Below, piece by piece: positions 8,857-18,955 of a stretch of DNA of 57,776 nucleotides. The notes beneath the pieces are model-generated. The model did no database searches. It worked only from the letters and a program-made list of their open reading frames with translations, and was not told the origin of the DNA. A program made the translations under genes and the position numbers. Source of the DNA: an uncultured Oceanospirillales bacterium. GTDB lineage: Bacteria; Pseudomonadota; Gammaproteobacteria; Pseudomonadales; Endozoicomonadaceae. Numbering within the stretch: the stretch's first letter is position 1; every line of letters starts with the position of its first letter. The stretch lies in assembly GCA_947040555.1 (NCBI GenBank), contig CAMRBW010000005.1, forward strand, positions 1 to 57,776, in the 5' to 3' direction.

Positions 8857-11487
8857 ATGGAATTTAAACGTAGCCTTCTGGCCTGCGCAGTTGTGTTTGC
8901 CGTAGTTAATATGACGGGCTGTAGCGATAATGATGACGATACCGTAATAATCACGCCGCCCATTGAATCTGAAAGCACCGTACTGAAGTATGTTGATACC
9001 CTGATCGGCACCAATGGTCTTGGTAATGTAAATCCAAGCCCGGTCACGCCAGAGGGTATGATCCAACCTTCGCCAGATAACTGGAATCCCAATAACTGGG
9101 ATGGCAAGGGTTCACCATCGAATTATCACCACAACCTGAACCTGTTGTCCGGTTTTAGTACCACCCATATTTCCGGAGCCGGCAAGGGTGACTTGAACGA
9201 CTTCGCCTTCCTGCCTTACACAGACTTCAATACCGATCCTGTCACTATCGACAAGAGCACCGAGGTGGCAGAGGTTGGTTACTACGCTGTTGACCTGATT
9301 GAAACCAGGGTTAAAGCAGAACTGACAGCCACAGACCGTGTCGCCTTCCATCGCTACAGCTACGAAGATGGCCAGGATCGTAAAGTACGCATCGATCTTC
9401 AGCACGAACTGCTGGAACAGTATGGCAACCACTCCCGCAGCATCTACTACAAGAAGGTCGGCGATAACGCTATTGCCGGTGCCCGTACCTCCAATGAATG
9501 GGGACAGTGGCAGACAGTGTATTTCTATGCAGAGTTCTCGGAGTCAGTTATTAGCGAGACGCTCTACGTCGATGGTCAACCTTCCGACCTGACTGAAGCG
9601 GGTCTGGCGGATTACGAGGGTTATGGTGACAAACGCCCCCGTGTCCGTGACATCATGACTCACCTGAACTTTGGTGCAGGCGATCAGCCAATTACCGTCA
9701 AGATGGCTATTTCCGGTACGGGTGTAGAAGGCGCGATGGCCAACCTCAAGGCCGATCAGAATGGTTGGGATTTCAACGCTGTTGTTGAGCAGAACCGTGC
9801 TCAGTGGAGCGAAGTTCTCGGCAAGTTTACCGTCGAAGGTGACAGCGAAGCTGACAAGACCATGTTCTACACCTCCCTGTATCGCACTTACGTTGCACCG
9901 TTCGTCTATCAAGACGTCGATGGCAAGTACCGTGGTATGGATGGCAAGGTTCATCAGGCAGAAGAAGGCTTTACCAATTACTCCGTCTACTCCATGTGGG
10001 ATACCTTCCGTGCCGCCCATCCATTGAAGACCATTATCGATAAAGATCGTGCGGTTGAGTATGCGCGGGATCTGTTAAACAAATTCAAGACCGGCGGTGT
10101 ATTACCCAAATGGGAACTCCACTCTGACTTTACCGGTGAGATGGTTGGTTATCCGGCGGTGTCTGTTATCGCAGATATCATGGTCAAGCACCCCGAAGAG
10201 TTCACTCCGGAAGAGTACACTCTTGCCCTGCAGGCGGCAGAGGTTTCTGCAAACTTTGATCTGAGCGTCACTGACAGCTGGGTTCCCTACCGTGATGCCT
10301 GGAATGGCGACAAGCGTTTCACCGTAATGACCCGTCATGGTCAGTATGCAGAAGAGCTCGGTTATGTACCGGCCAACATGAAATGGGCTCCAGAACAGGC
10401 TCCAGCCGGAGTTTCTGGCTTGAAAAAGGACAAGTACGACGAGCTGGTTAATGAATCTGTGTCGTATGGTCTGGAGAATGCCTACTACGACTGGTGTATC
10501 GCCCAGATTGCCAAACTGGCAGGCGATGAAGCGCAGTTCCAGCGCTACATGAAACGCTCGGAAACCTTCAAAAACTACTTTGACCACAACCCGCAAGAGT
10601 ACAGCAAGTACGCAGGTGCCACCGGCTTTATGCGACCGGTTTACCAGGAACTTGGCTCCGCAACCGGTACATGGGCGAATAATTTCGATTCAACATGTAT
10701 CGATCAGGTGACTGGTAAATATACTGGCAACGACTTCGGTGTTTGTAAGAATCTGAATAACGCCGATATGTTCTGGCCCTACCGTGCCGAGCACCGGAGT
10801 GAAGACTTTACCGAAGGCAATACCTGGCAGTGGACGTGGTTTGCACCCCATAACATCAACGGCCTGAAAAACGTTATGGCTGGGGTGAAGAATAAGCGCA
10901 CCAACTTCGAGCAGCCGGAAGCCATCGCTCCCAAAGGTGATGCAAGCTTCCTGAAAAATCTGGATGCATTGTTCACCGCCGATTCCAAAGCGGATACTTC
11001 ACAGGGTGATATGACCGGTTATATCGGGCAGTTCATCATGGGTAACGAACCTGACCACCATGTTCCTTACCTGTACAACTGGACCTCAGAGCCCTGGAAA
11101 ACCCAGGAATACGTTGACCAGGCCATCAATGAGTTCTTCCATCCCACCAAGGAAGGTCTGATTGGTAATGAAGACGTGGGCCAGATGTCGGCCTGGTATC
11201 TGATGTCGGCCATGGGCTTCTATCAGGTGACGCCTGCTGACCCAACGTACACCATTGGTCGTCCGATCTTTGACAAGGTTGCTCTTCCTGTGAATGGCGG
11301 TGAATTTACCATCACTGCGGAAAATAACTCGGAAGAAAATATCTATGTCAAAGCGGCCACCATTAACGGCAAGCCGCTGGGTGACAATCTTTCCTTCCAC
11401 CATTCTGAGCTGAAGCCGGGCGGTGAGCTGCATTTCGTAATGACCAACGATAAGACCGCAGCCATAAAAGCCAGCTCTGCAAAATAA
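8857..11487 (+). CDS. GH92 alpha-mannosidase lipoprotein, copy 2
   Basis: 876 residues from the ATG at 8857; the frame is open back to 8758 but the lipoprotein signal, which closely matches that of copies 3 and 4, fixes the start. Lipobox MTGC is followed by SDNDDDT. GH92 landmarks: YVDTLIGTNGLGNVNPSPV, LSGFSTTHISGAG, SMWDTFRAAHPL, EGNTWQWTW with likely acid Glu653, MGNEPDHH, and IGNEDVGQMSAWY with likely base Asp773. It is longer than its neighbours and departs from them at several sites: the usual GHTFPGAVVPxGM segment near the substrate pocket is altered, HISGAG replaces HLSGTG, and EPDHH replaces EPSHH. This suggests a different glycan preference. Copy 3 follows after 113 bp. Confidence 0.92.
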   Translation: MEFKRSLLACAVVFAVVNMTGCSDNDDDTVIITPPIESESTVLKYVDTLIGTNGLGNVNPSPVTPEGMIQPSPDNWNPNNWDGKGSPSNYHHNLNLLSGFSTTHISGAGKGDLNDFAFLPYTDFNTDPVTIDKSTEVAEVGYYAVDLIETRVKAELTATDRVAFHRYSYEDGQDRKVRIDLQHELLEQYGNHSRSIYYKKVGDNAIAGARTSNEWGQWQTVYFYAEFSESVISETLYVDGQPSDLTEAGLADYEGYGDKRPRVRDIMTHLNFGAGDQPITVKMAISGTGVEGAMANLKADQNGWDFNAVVEQNRAQWSEVLGKFTVEGDSEADKTMFYTSLYRTYVAPFVYQDVDGKYRGMDGKVHQAEEGFTNYSVYSMWDTFRAAHPLKTIIDKDRAVEYARDLLNKFKTGGVLPKWELHSDFTGEMVGYPAVSVIADIMVKHPEEFTPEEYTLALQAAEVSANFDLSVTDSWVPYRDAWNGDKRFTVMTRHGQYAEELGYVPANMKWAPEQAPAGVSGLKKDKYDELVNESVSYGLENAYYDWCIAQIAKLAGDEAQFQRYMKRSETFKNYFDHNPQEYSKYAGATGFMRPVYQELGSATGTWANNFDSTCIDQVTGKYTGNDFGVCKNLNNADMFWPYRAEHRSEDFTEGNTWQWTWFAPHNINGLKNVMAGVKNKRTNFEQPEAIAPKGDASFLKNLDALFTADSKADTSQGDMTGYIGQFIMGNEPDHHVPYLYNWTSEPWKTQEYVDQAINEFFHPTKEGLIGNEDVGQMSAWYLMSAMGFYQVTPADPTYTIGRPIFDKVALPVNGGEFTITAENNSEENIYVKAATINGKPLGDNLSFHHSELKPGGELHFVMTNDKTAAIKASSAK

Positions 11488-11600
11488 TAAAACATTGGAA
11501 TAAGGGGGCGGTGTTATGCCGCCCTCCTCTCCGCAGACAAATTAATGATCGGTGCCAACGGTGTCTGGCCATCGGTTTACACTCGAATTCGAGGTTTTCA

Positions 11601-14045
11601 ATGGAATTTAAACGTAGCCTGCTGTCTTGCGCAGTGGTGTTTGCAGCACTTGGTATAAGTGGCTGTTTTGATGACGGTAATGATAATGACGATTATGTGG
11701 TTACCCCACCGGTAGTAACGCCAGAAGCAAACACGACGTTTACCCGCTACGTTGATCCATTTATTGGCACCGGTTTTAACGGCCACACCTTCCCAGGCGC
11801 TGTTGTTCCAGAAGGCATGATTCAACTCTCCCCTGATACCGAGCTGTTAGGCTGGCACTCATCCTCTGGCTATCACTACGACAAAGAGACGCTATACGGT
11901 TTCTCCCATACCCACCTCTCCGGCACTGGCATGGGTGGCCTGGGCGACGTTCTGTTTATGCCCTACGTAGAAGGCAAGCAACATGAAGTCGTGACCATGG
12001 ATAAGACGACAGAGACAGCTGCTCCCGGTTACTACTCGGTGGTTATCAAGGACAATGGTATTAAAGCGGAGCTCACCGCGTCTGCTCGTGTAGGTTTCCA
12101 TCGCTATACCTATCCCGAAGGCAAACCCAACAAACTGAAAATTGACCTGAATAGCATTCTTAATGCGGATTGGGGCAGTACCCCGATGCGTAACAAACTT
12201 ACTATCGTTGATGATTACACCATTATGGGTGAGCGAGATGCTCGCCAATTCTCCGGCTGGGCGAAAAACCAGAAGGTTTATTTCTACGCAACGTTCGACA
12301 AAAAAATCAAATCGTTTGAACTGTTCGCGGATAATGAAAAAGTTGATGGTCACAGCGCCGAACATATCTCGGAAATTATCACCACTGAGACCGGCGGTCT
12401 GAAACGTATCAAGGCCGATGTTACCGCATTCATCACGTTTGAAGATGGTAGTAATGAACTGAATGCGAAAGTTGCAATCTCCGGTGTAAATACCGAAGGT
12501 GCGGAAAAGAACTACGACGCAGAAGCCGATGTCACCTTTGATATCGCCAAGGCCGAAGCCAATAACAAGTGGCACGCAGCGCTGAATAATATTCAGATTA
12601 AGGGTGGTACCGAGGTAGAAAAAGAGATTTTCTACACCGCTCTCTATCACACCAAGATTGCGCCACAGGTTTATCAGGATGTAGATGGTCAGTACCGGGC
12701 AATGGCAGACGGTTCGCAGGTATCCATTTCTCAGGCTACCGATGACCAGCCAAACTTTGGTGTCTACTCCCTGTGGGATACCTTCCGTGCCCTGCATCCG
12801 CTGAAGACTATCACCGAGCCAGAACGAGCCGTTGATTACGCTAAAAACCTGATCGAGAAATACCGTGAAGGTGGTCTGCTACCCAAGTGGGAACATCTGG
12901 GTGACTATACCGGCACCATGGTCGGCTACCCGGCTGTTGCCGTTATTGCTGATGCCATGACCAAGTTCCCGGAAGCGTTCAGCACGGAAGAGCGCCAACT
13001 GGCACTTGAAGCGGCGGTTGCCTCTTCAACCTGGCATCCGGGTGATTTCCAGCACTGGGATAAGCCGGTTCTTGATCGGGTAATGACGCCCCATATCAAG
13101 TACATAGAGGAGATTGGTTTTGCTCCGGCGGTGGTGAAAGACGTCGATGGCAATATTGTGAGTGGTACTGCCGAATCAGTCTCCTATGGTTTGGAAAATG
13201 CCTACTACGACTGGTGTATTGCCCAGATTGCCCGCCTGGCAGGCGACGATGCGACACAAATTAAATACATCAAGCGCTCCCAGGGCTACAGACGTTACTT
13301 TGATAACAACCCCGCTGAATATGCCGAACATGGCGTGACCGGTTTTATGCGTCCAGTGATGGAGGACAAAACCTGGAGCACACCTTTCGATCCCTACAAC
13401 GCCATCCACGAGACAGGCAACTACACCGAAGGTAATGCCTGGCAGTGGACCTGGTTTGTGCCCCACGATATCGCCGGTCTGAAAAATGAGATGGGTGGTG
13501 AAGCAGCCTTTATGGCCAACCTTGACGCGACATTCACCGCGGAAACAACCGGTGAAGAGACTGCCGATATGTCCGGTCTGATCGGTCAGGTGGCGTTTGG
13601 TAACGAGCCCTCTCACCATATCCCCTACCTCTATAACTGGACGGCGGAGCCCTGGAAAACCCAGGAAGTGGTGAACTACATCCTTGAAGAGATGTACACC
13701 GACCAACCTGCAGGTGTTGTTGGTAACGAAGATGTGGGCGCGATGTCTGCCTGGTACGTGATGTCTGCCATGGGCTTCTATCAGGTAAACGGCGCTGACC
13801 CTGTTTATACCGTGGGTCGTCCGTTGTTTGACGAAGTGGTTATCCCGGCTGAAGGTGGTCAGTTCACCATTACCGTTGAAAATAACGCTGACCAAAATCT
13901 TTATATCAAGGATGTCACCATCAACGGCAAACCTTTGGGTGACAACTTCACGTTCCACCATCGCGAATTCAAAGCCGGTGGTGAGCTGCGCTTCGTAATG
14001 ACCGGCGAAAAGTCCGAGGCTATGAAGCCTGTTCCCGCTCAATAG
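11601..14045 (+). CDS. GH92 alpha-mannosidase lipoprotein, copy 3
   Basis: 814 residues from the ATG at 11601, chosen because MEFKRSLLSCAVVFA repeats the signal peptide of copy 2 almost exactly. Lipobox ISGC is followed by FDDGNDNDD. Family landmarks: YVDPFIGTGFNGHTFPGAVV, YGFSHTHLSGTGMGGLGD, SLWDTFRALHPL, EGNAWQWTW with likely acid Glu610, FGNEPSHH, and VGNEDVGAMSAWY with likely base Asp711. The signal-peptide nucleotides are nearly the same as in copy 2, so the pair arose by duplication. It probably belongs to one transcript with copies 2 and 4; an imperfect hairpin at 14064-14092 separates it from copy 4. Confidence 0.92.
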   Translation: MEFKRSLLSCAVVFAALGISGCFDDGNDNDDYVVTPPVVTPEANTTFTRYVDPFIGTGFNGHTFPGAVVPEGMIQLSPDTELLGWHSSSGYHYDKETLYGFSHTHLSGTGMGGLGDVLFMPYVEGKQHEVVTMDKTTETAAPGYYSVVIKDNGIKAELTASARVGFHRYTYPEGKPNKLKIDLNSILNADWGSTPMRNKLTIVDDYTIMGERDARQFSGWAKNQKVYFYATFDKKIKSFELFADNEKVDGHSAEHISEIITTETGGLKRIKADVTAFITFEDGSNELNAKVAISGVNTEGAEKNYDAEADVTFDIAKAEANNKWHAALNNIQIKGGTEVEKEIFYTALYHTKIAPQVYQDVDGQYRAMADGSQVSISQATDDQPNFGVYSLWDTFRALHPLKTITEPERAVDYAKNLIEKYREGGLLPKWEHLGDYTGTMVGYPAVAVIADAMTKFPEAFSTEERQLALEAAVASSTWHPGDFQHWDKPVLDRVMTPHIKYIEEIGFAPAVVKDVDGNIVSGTAESVSYGLENAYYDWCIAQIARLAGDDATQIKYIKRSQGYRRYFDNNPAEYAEHGVTGFMRPVMEDKTWSTPFDPYNAIHETGNYTEGNAWQWTWFVPHDIAGLKNEMGGEAAFMANLDATFTAETTGEETADMSGLIGQVAFGNEPSHHIPYLYNWTAEPWKTQEVVNYILEEMYTDQPAGVVGNEDVGAMSAWYVMSAMGFYQVNGADPVYTVGRPLFDEVVIPAEGGQFTITVENNADQNLYIKDVTINGKPLGDNFTFHHREFKAGGELRFVMTGEKSEAMKPVPAQ

Positions 14046-14063
14046 TTAAAACCTGCAATCACA

Positions 14064-14092
14064 GACAGGGAATCCCACCGGATTCCCTTGTC
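14064..14092. terminator. Hairpin between GH92 copies 3 and 4
   Basis: GACAGGGAATC / GATTCCCTTGTC forms a stem of about 11 bp with a 6-nt loop and one mismatch. No proper T-tract follows, so it may attenuate transcription or protect the upstream mRNA rather than end the transcript. Confidence 0.5.
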
Positions 14093-14127
14093 TTGCGCTT
14101 ATCCATTAATTTGATCTGAGATAATGT

Positions 14128-16581
14128 ATGTATTTTAAACGTAATCTTCTGGCCTGCGCCGTTGTATTTGCCACGATAGGCATTTCAGGTTGCAACGATA
14201 ATGATGACGATGACTACGTAATTACTCCTCCTGCACCTGAAGCAGACTCCACATTTACCCGCTACGTCGATCCATTTATTGGTACCGGGGCTGATGGCCA
14301 CACCTTTCCGGGAGCGGTTGTTCCGGGCGGTATGGTTCAGCTCTCTCCCGATACTGAAATGGAAGGCTGGGGCTCCGCGGCCGGTTATTTTGACCATGGC
14401 AAAGAGGCTGATATTCCTGTTTACGGCTTCTCCCACACGCACCTGAGTGGAACAGGTATTACTGACCTGGGGGATATTCTGGTACTGCCGTTTACCGATA
14501 AGGCTAATGCCACCTACAACACCTTTGACAAGGCCAACGAAACGGCGAGTGCCGGTTACTACTCCGTTGAACTGAACCGTGGTGAAATCAAGGCTGAGCT
14601 GACCACCTCTGCCCGTGTCGGTTATCACCGCTATACCTTCAAGCAAGGTTCAACCCCTTTTATCAAGCTTGATCTCGACCACACGCTGAACAAAAGCTGG
14701 GGCAACCGTACCACAATCGGTGATATCGAATTTATCGATGAGTACACCATTCGTGGCAAGCGCAGCTCTGATGGTTGGGCCAATAATCAACACATCTATT
14801 TTTATGCCAAATTCAACCAGCCTATCCTGAAGGCCACGGCACTGATTGATGGTGTTGAGACGGAAGTGAGTCTGAAAGACGACGCCCATGAAGCGGTAAA
14901 AACCATCGCCTATCTGGAGTTTGCACCTAATACTCAGTCTATCGAGATGAAGGTGGGCATCTCGCCAACCGGTAGGGAAGGCGCGCAGAAGAATCTGGAG
15001 GCGGAAGTTCCCGAGTGGGGCTTTGATTCCGTACTGGCAAAATCCCAGCAGGCCTGGCACGAAGAGCTGTCCAAGGTGAAGATCAAGGGTGGTACCGAAG
15101 ATCAGAAAGAGATCTTCTACACCTCTCTCTATCACGCATCTATTGCCCCGATGGTTTTCCAGGATGTTGATGGTCAATACCGCGCCATGCGTACCCAGCA
15201 ACTGAAAGACGCCGGTGACGTACCCAACTACTCTATTTACTCTATGTGGGACACCTTCCGGGCCTTCCATCCTCTGCAAACCATCATTAATCCTGAGCGC
15301 GCTGAAGAGTACGCCAATGATCTGATTCGCAAGTATCATGATGGCGGCATCCTGCCCAAGTGGGAGCTACAGGGTCACTACACCGGCACCATGATCGGCT
15401 TCCCAGCGGTCTCCATCATTGCTGACGCCATGGCTAAAGGTCTGGATGTTGATCCACAGCAGGCCAAAGAAGCGGCAGAATTTACTGTTCGCTACCATGA
15501 GAAAACCGAGTTCCCGGACTGGACCGAAGACCAGAATATCGGTGCCGCTAACGTGGTACAGGTTAAGGTGTACGAAGAGAATGGCTTTGTTCACCATGGC
15601 TATTGGAACAGTGCGTCGTATACTCTGGAGTTCGCTTATGGCGACTGGGCCATGTCCGAAATTGCCCGTATGACCGGTGATACGGCTCTGCAGACCGAGT
15701 TCCTGACCCGCGCTGAAAACTGGCGCAACCACTGGGATGAAACAACGAGTTTCCTGCGTCCGAAGAATCATCCCAGGAGTGCTAGTGCCAACAAACCGCC
15801 ACTGGAGTTCTATCTGCCCATCGATGAGAGTGGTCTGGCTGAGTGTGAGACTCCATATGACACTGCTACGGTTTGCCCAAAGCTGCCGTTCGACCCTTAC
15901 TACGTGGACGAATTCGCATTTACCGAGGGCAATGCCTGGCAGTGGAAGTTCCAGCCACTGCACGACTTTGACGCTCTGAAAACAGCAATATACGACGCTG
16001 ACATCAAGAACGGCAAAACCGATACCACACCGAAGAAATCTTTCCGTGAAGATCTGGACGAACTGTTCAATGCCCGTTCTTCCAACACCGGTGAAGAGCT
16101 GCCCGACCTGACCGGCTACATTGGTCAGTACATGCACGGTAATGAGCCTTCGCACCATATTCCTTATCTGTACAACATGACTGATGAGCCATGGAAAGCG
16201 CAGGAGTATCTGGACCGCATCATGTCTGAGATGTACACCACAGAGCCAACCGGCTTGATTGGTAACGAAGACGTTGGTCAAATGTCGGCCTGGTACATTA
16301 TGTCTGCCATGGGCTTCTATCAGGTGTCACCGGGCAATCCAGTGTACTCTATTGGTCGTCCACTGTTTGATGAGGTGTCGTTCAATGTTGAAGGTGGCGA
16401 ATTTAAAGTCGTTGTTGATAACAACAGCCCCCATAACAAATATATCGCCTCCGTTACCATTAACGGCAAGCCGCTGAGTGAGAACTTCACCTTTGGTCAT
16501 GAGGAGTTTGTAGCCGGTGGCGAGCTTCGCTTTGTTATGACCGGAGATAAAAATCTGGCTATGAGAACCAACCTGATCTGA
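14128..16581 (+). CDS. GH92 alpha-mannosidase lipoprotein, copy 4
   Basis: An 817-residue GH92 protein. Signal peptide MYFKRNLLACAVVFA with lipobox ISGC is followed by NDNDDDD. Landmarks: YVDPFIGTGADGHTFPGAVV, YGFSHTHLSGTGITDLGD, SMWDTFRAFHPL, EGNAWQWKF with likely acid Glu600, HGNEPSHH, and IGNEDVGQMSAWY with likely base Asp715. It is closer to copy 1 than to copy 2 in the segment around the HLSGTGITDLGDILVLPF motif. It is the last gene of the rightward GH92 run and is followed by a convergent effector gene. Codon use looks like that of the other copies, so I see no sign of recent transfer of this copy alone. Confidence 0.92.
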   Translation: MYFKRNLLACAVVFATIGISGCNDNDDDDYVITPPAPEADSTFTRYVDPFIGTGADGHTFPGAVVPGGMVQLSPDTEMEGWGSAAGYFDHGKEADIPVYGFSHTHLSGTGITDLGDILVLPFTDKANATYNTFDKANETASAGYYSVELNRGEIKAELTTSARVGYHRYTFKQGSTPFIKLDLDHTLNKSWGNRTTIGDIEFIDEYTIRGKRSSDGWANNQHIYFYAKFNQPILKATALIDGVETEVSLKDDAHEAVKTIAYLEFAPNTQSIEMKVGISPTGREGAQKNLEAEVPEWGFDSVLAKSQQAWHEELSKVKIKGGTEDQKEIFYTSLYHASIAPMVFQDVDGQYRAMRTQQLKDAGDVPNYSIYSMWDTFRAFHPLQTIINPERAEEYANDLIRKYHDGGILPKWELQGHYTGTMIGFPAVSIIADAMAKGLDVDPQQAKEAAEFTVRYHEKTEFPDWTEDQNIGAANVVQVKVYEENGFVHHGYWNSASYTLEFAYGDWAMSEIARMTGDTALQTEFLTRAENWRNHWDETTSFLRPKNHPRSASANKPPLEFYLPIDESGLAECETPYDTATVCPKLPFDPYYVDEFAFTEGNAWQWKFQPLHDFDALKTAIYDADIKNGKTDTTPKKSFREDLDELFNARSSNTGEELPDLTGYIGQYMHGNEPSHHIPYLYNMTDEPWKAQEYLDRIMSEMYTTEPTGLIGNEDVGQMSAWYIMSAMGFYQVSPGNPVYSIGRPLFDEVSFNVEGGEFKVVVDNNSPHNKYIASVTINGKPLSENFTFGHEEFVAGGELRFVMTGDKNLAMRTNLI

Positions 16582-16744
16582 TTGTTGCCATAGATCATCA
16601 GAGAGGTCGCCTTAGATGTTCAGGTGCCCTCTCTGGTGTGACTGCTCAGGGTCGAAATACCGATTGCACTTATTGTCTTACTCCAGCTTCCGGTGGGTGG
16701 AAGATATTAAAGAGTACCCAAACCAAGCCGGGTAAGCTGAAACA

Positions 16745-18955
16745 TCAGGATCCGGCCGCATAGGCGGCACCGAGCACCTCGAGCCATTTGTCTCCTGCCC
16801 GCTGCTGAATAGAATCCACATGATCGGTCTTATAACCTCTGACACCAACATTGGACTCCTGAATCTCATGATTCCCGGATTCAAGCAGGATGCTCTGAAA
16901 CAGCGTCTGATCGTCCCCCTCTAAAGGATTACCGGGAGTGGGCACTTCGCCATCCCGCTCAATGCAGGCCGCCATAAATTTAATTTCAGCATCCAGCATG
17001 CCGGTTCGATCCTTACCGCTTTTGCAGTTATAGAGCGGCACAGCACCAATCTTTGATGTCAACAGTGCCACTCTGGTTGCCAGCTTGTAAGCGTCGTGAT
17101 GTTCGTGGTGCTGCTTACCGCTGAGGTAAATTGTTCGAACCTGTGTAGCCAGGTTATTAATAATATTTATTTCCGTCTCTAGTGCTTTGATGTCACTGTT
17201 AAGATTTTGTGCTGTGTCGGTATTATTCTGCAACGTAATCAATTTCTTGTTGAGTTCACCTAAACGATCACCAACAAAGCCCCCTATTTGACCTTTGGTT
17301 CCCCCCAGCATTTCATCCATAGCCTTGCTGTTCATTTGATGCTGGGTAACACGCCCCCCCGTCAGGCCAGAAGCGATTCCCACCCCACCCGCATTCACGG
17401 GAATATTGAATCGGGCCTGTTTTAAATTGAAGGCAACAGTGCGGGTTTCACCATCCGAGGCGGGAATTTTAATCTTTACCGGTTGTGATCCATCAACCAG
17501 TTTCCTGAAGGCTTTGTTCTGGGCTTTCTGTAGTTTATTTTCTTTAGAAGAACCAAGGCCTGTAGTCACCAGTGAAGTCGATGTGGTTATTAATGTTGGA
17601 GCCTGGCTCTCATTTGCTCCCGCTTCAAGTGCTCCCGCTTCAAGAGCTTTATTATAGAGCTCTGGCTGGCTTGCCAGCGCTGCAATAATACTTTCTTCCG
17701 CTTTCTTATTCGCTCCAGCCTCTCTTTCTTTCTTATTTTTATGACCAAAAGGGGAGTGAATGCCATGGCGAATACCGGTAAAGACTGATTTTCCTGCTAT
17801 CGAAAAGTCTGAACGCCATAAATTGGTGGCATGGCCGGTATTGGTGGTATCCGCACTGCTGACACCACCTTTTCCATATTTATTTATGAAAATTTCTCCA
17901 TCGGAAACACGTATTTTTGAAGCGGGCGTTTGTTGTGATTGGTACTGTATGCCATCCACAGAAAAGTTATTATCAAAGACTGCCCAGTCTCTGCTATTTA
18001 GCTGCTCGACATAAGCATTCCTCAAAGCGCTTTTCGCTTCTGATTTATCAAAACCTACTGATACCAGTTGCTCGGCCAATTCCTTGGGCAAACCTTCCTT
18101 AACCGCCTTTTGCTCTTTTTTTGATGCTTCCTTATCACCGTTTAAAGCCACAGAAAATTCAAGTTCTTTCAAACTATAATTCAAGTGTTCTTCCAGTTTT
18201 TCATAACGCTTATCATTTTCATTTTTGTTATTCTTCAAAATATTTATTGCTGAGTTGATATGGATTTTCTGTATTTTGAGCAGCTCTTTAAGAGAGTTAG
18301 GTTTAAGCTGAGCTTGATTGAATGGATGACTAAGGTCAGGCTCGAGTTCTCCACTTTTTATCTCTTTAAACCGCAGACTGGTTATCTCTGCTTCCAGACC
18401 CGCGTCTATCAGTTCAGCAAAGATCTTGTCGGATAAATTATCCAACTCATTCTTCAGATCGTCGGTGACTTTTTTTGGACATTTTTCCTGAAGTTGTTCA
18501 TCATAAGTATCAATTAAATTCTGCAGATTTTTGGTAAGCACTTTCTTATCATCATCGTCATACTGGGCAGAAGCTATGCCTTCACGAGCTAAAGTCAGAC
18601 CAGCGTTTAGTAAATTGTTTTTAGTAATTGTATACTGTTGAGGCTGTGTTTCAGCGGAATGTTCGTTAGATTTGGCGACCTGTGGTTGAGGCTGTGTTTC
18701 AGCGGAATGTTCGTTAGATTTGGCGACCAGTGGTTGAGAGCCAGTTATGACTATATCTCTTGCGCTGAGAAGTTTTTCCTCGGGCTGATTGGATTTGTCA
18801 CTACTTTTCCGGGATATGTTTTTAATAGCGTTAGGCAGAAACGTTATGAAGCGTCTGAATACCTTACTGCTACCTTTATTCTTCACTTCAGTAGATATTT
18901 GTGTCGTCTGTGTAATAGAATTATTACCGCCAATGTTTGGAGTGTTACCTGCCAT
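16745..18955 (-). CDS. SopB/IpgD-like phosphoinositide phosphatase, putative secreted effector
   Basis: 736 residues with GGGA about 10 nt before the ATG. The C-terminal third carries YNCKSGKDRTGMLDAEIK, the CX5R phosphatase loop (Cys644, Arg650) of SopB/SigD and IpgD, the type III secreted inositol-phosphate phosphatases of Salmonella and Shigella. SGNHEIQESNVGVRGYK further on also fits that family. The upstream 600 residues are Lys/Glu-rich, with predicted coiled coils around residues 130-300, a Gly-rich segment near 540, and no signal peptide, as expected for an injected protein. A 48-bp tandem duplication (18640-18735) repeats VAKSNEHSAETQPQ. It is longer than SopB (about 560 residues). 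No chaperone gene or secretion apparatus is in the window, so the secretion route is inference. Confidence 0.78.
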   Translation of the reverse strand: MAGNTPNIGGNNSITQTTQISTEVKNKGSSKVFRRFITFLPNAIKNISRKSSDKSNQPEEKLLSARDIVITGSQPLVAKSNEHSAETQPQPQVAKSNEHSAETQPQQYTITKNNLLNAGLTLAREGIASAQYDDDDKKVLTKNLQNLIDTYDEQLQEKCPKKVTDDLKNELDNLSDKIFAELIDAGLEAEITSLRFKEIKSGELEPDLSHPFNQAQLKPNSLKELLKIQKIHINSAINILKNNKNENDKRYEKLEEHLNYSLKELEFSVALNGDKEASKKEQKAVKEGLPKELAEQLVSVGFDKSEAKSALRNAYVEQLNSRDWAVFDNNFSVDGIQYQSQQTPASKIRVSDGEIFINKYGKGGVSSADTTNTGHATNLWRSDFSIAGKSVFTGIRHGIHSPFGHKNKKEREAGANKKAEESIIAALASQPELYNKALEAGALEAGANESQAPTLITTSTSLVTTGLGSSKENKLQKAQNKAFRKLVDGSQPVKIKIPASDGETRTVAFNLKQARFNIPVNAGGVGIASGLTGGRVTQHQMNSKAMDEMLGGTKGQIGGFVGDRLGELNKKLITLQNNTDTAQNLNSDIKALETEINIINNLATQVRTIYLSGKQHHEHHDAYKLATRVALLTSKIGAVPLYNCKSGKDRTGMLDAEIKFMAACIERDGEVPTPGNPLEGDDQTLFQSILLESGNHEIQESNVGVRGYKTDHVDSIQQRAGDKWLEVLGAAYAAGS

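Noticed and set aside
16600..16638. Terminator between GH92 copy 4 and the effector gene
   Set aside because: CAGAGAGG and CCTCTCTG are inverted repeats but 20 or more bases apart and without a T-tract; too weak to call.
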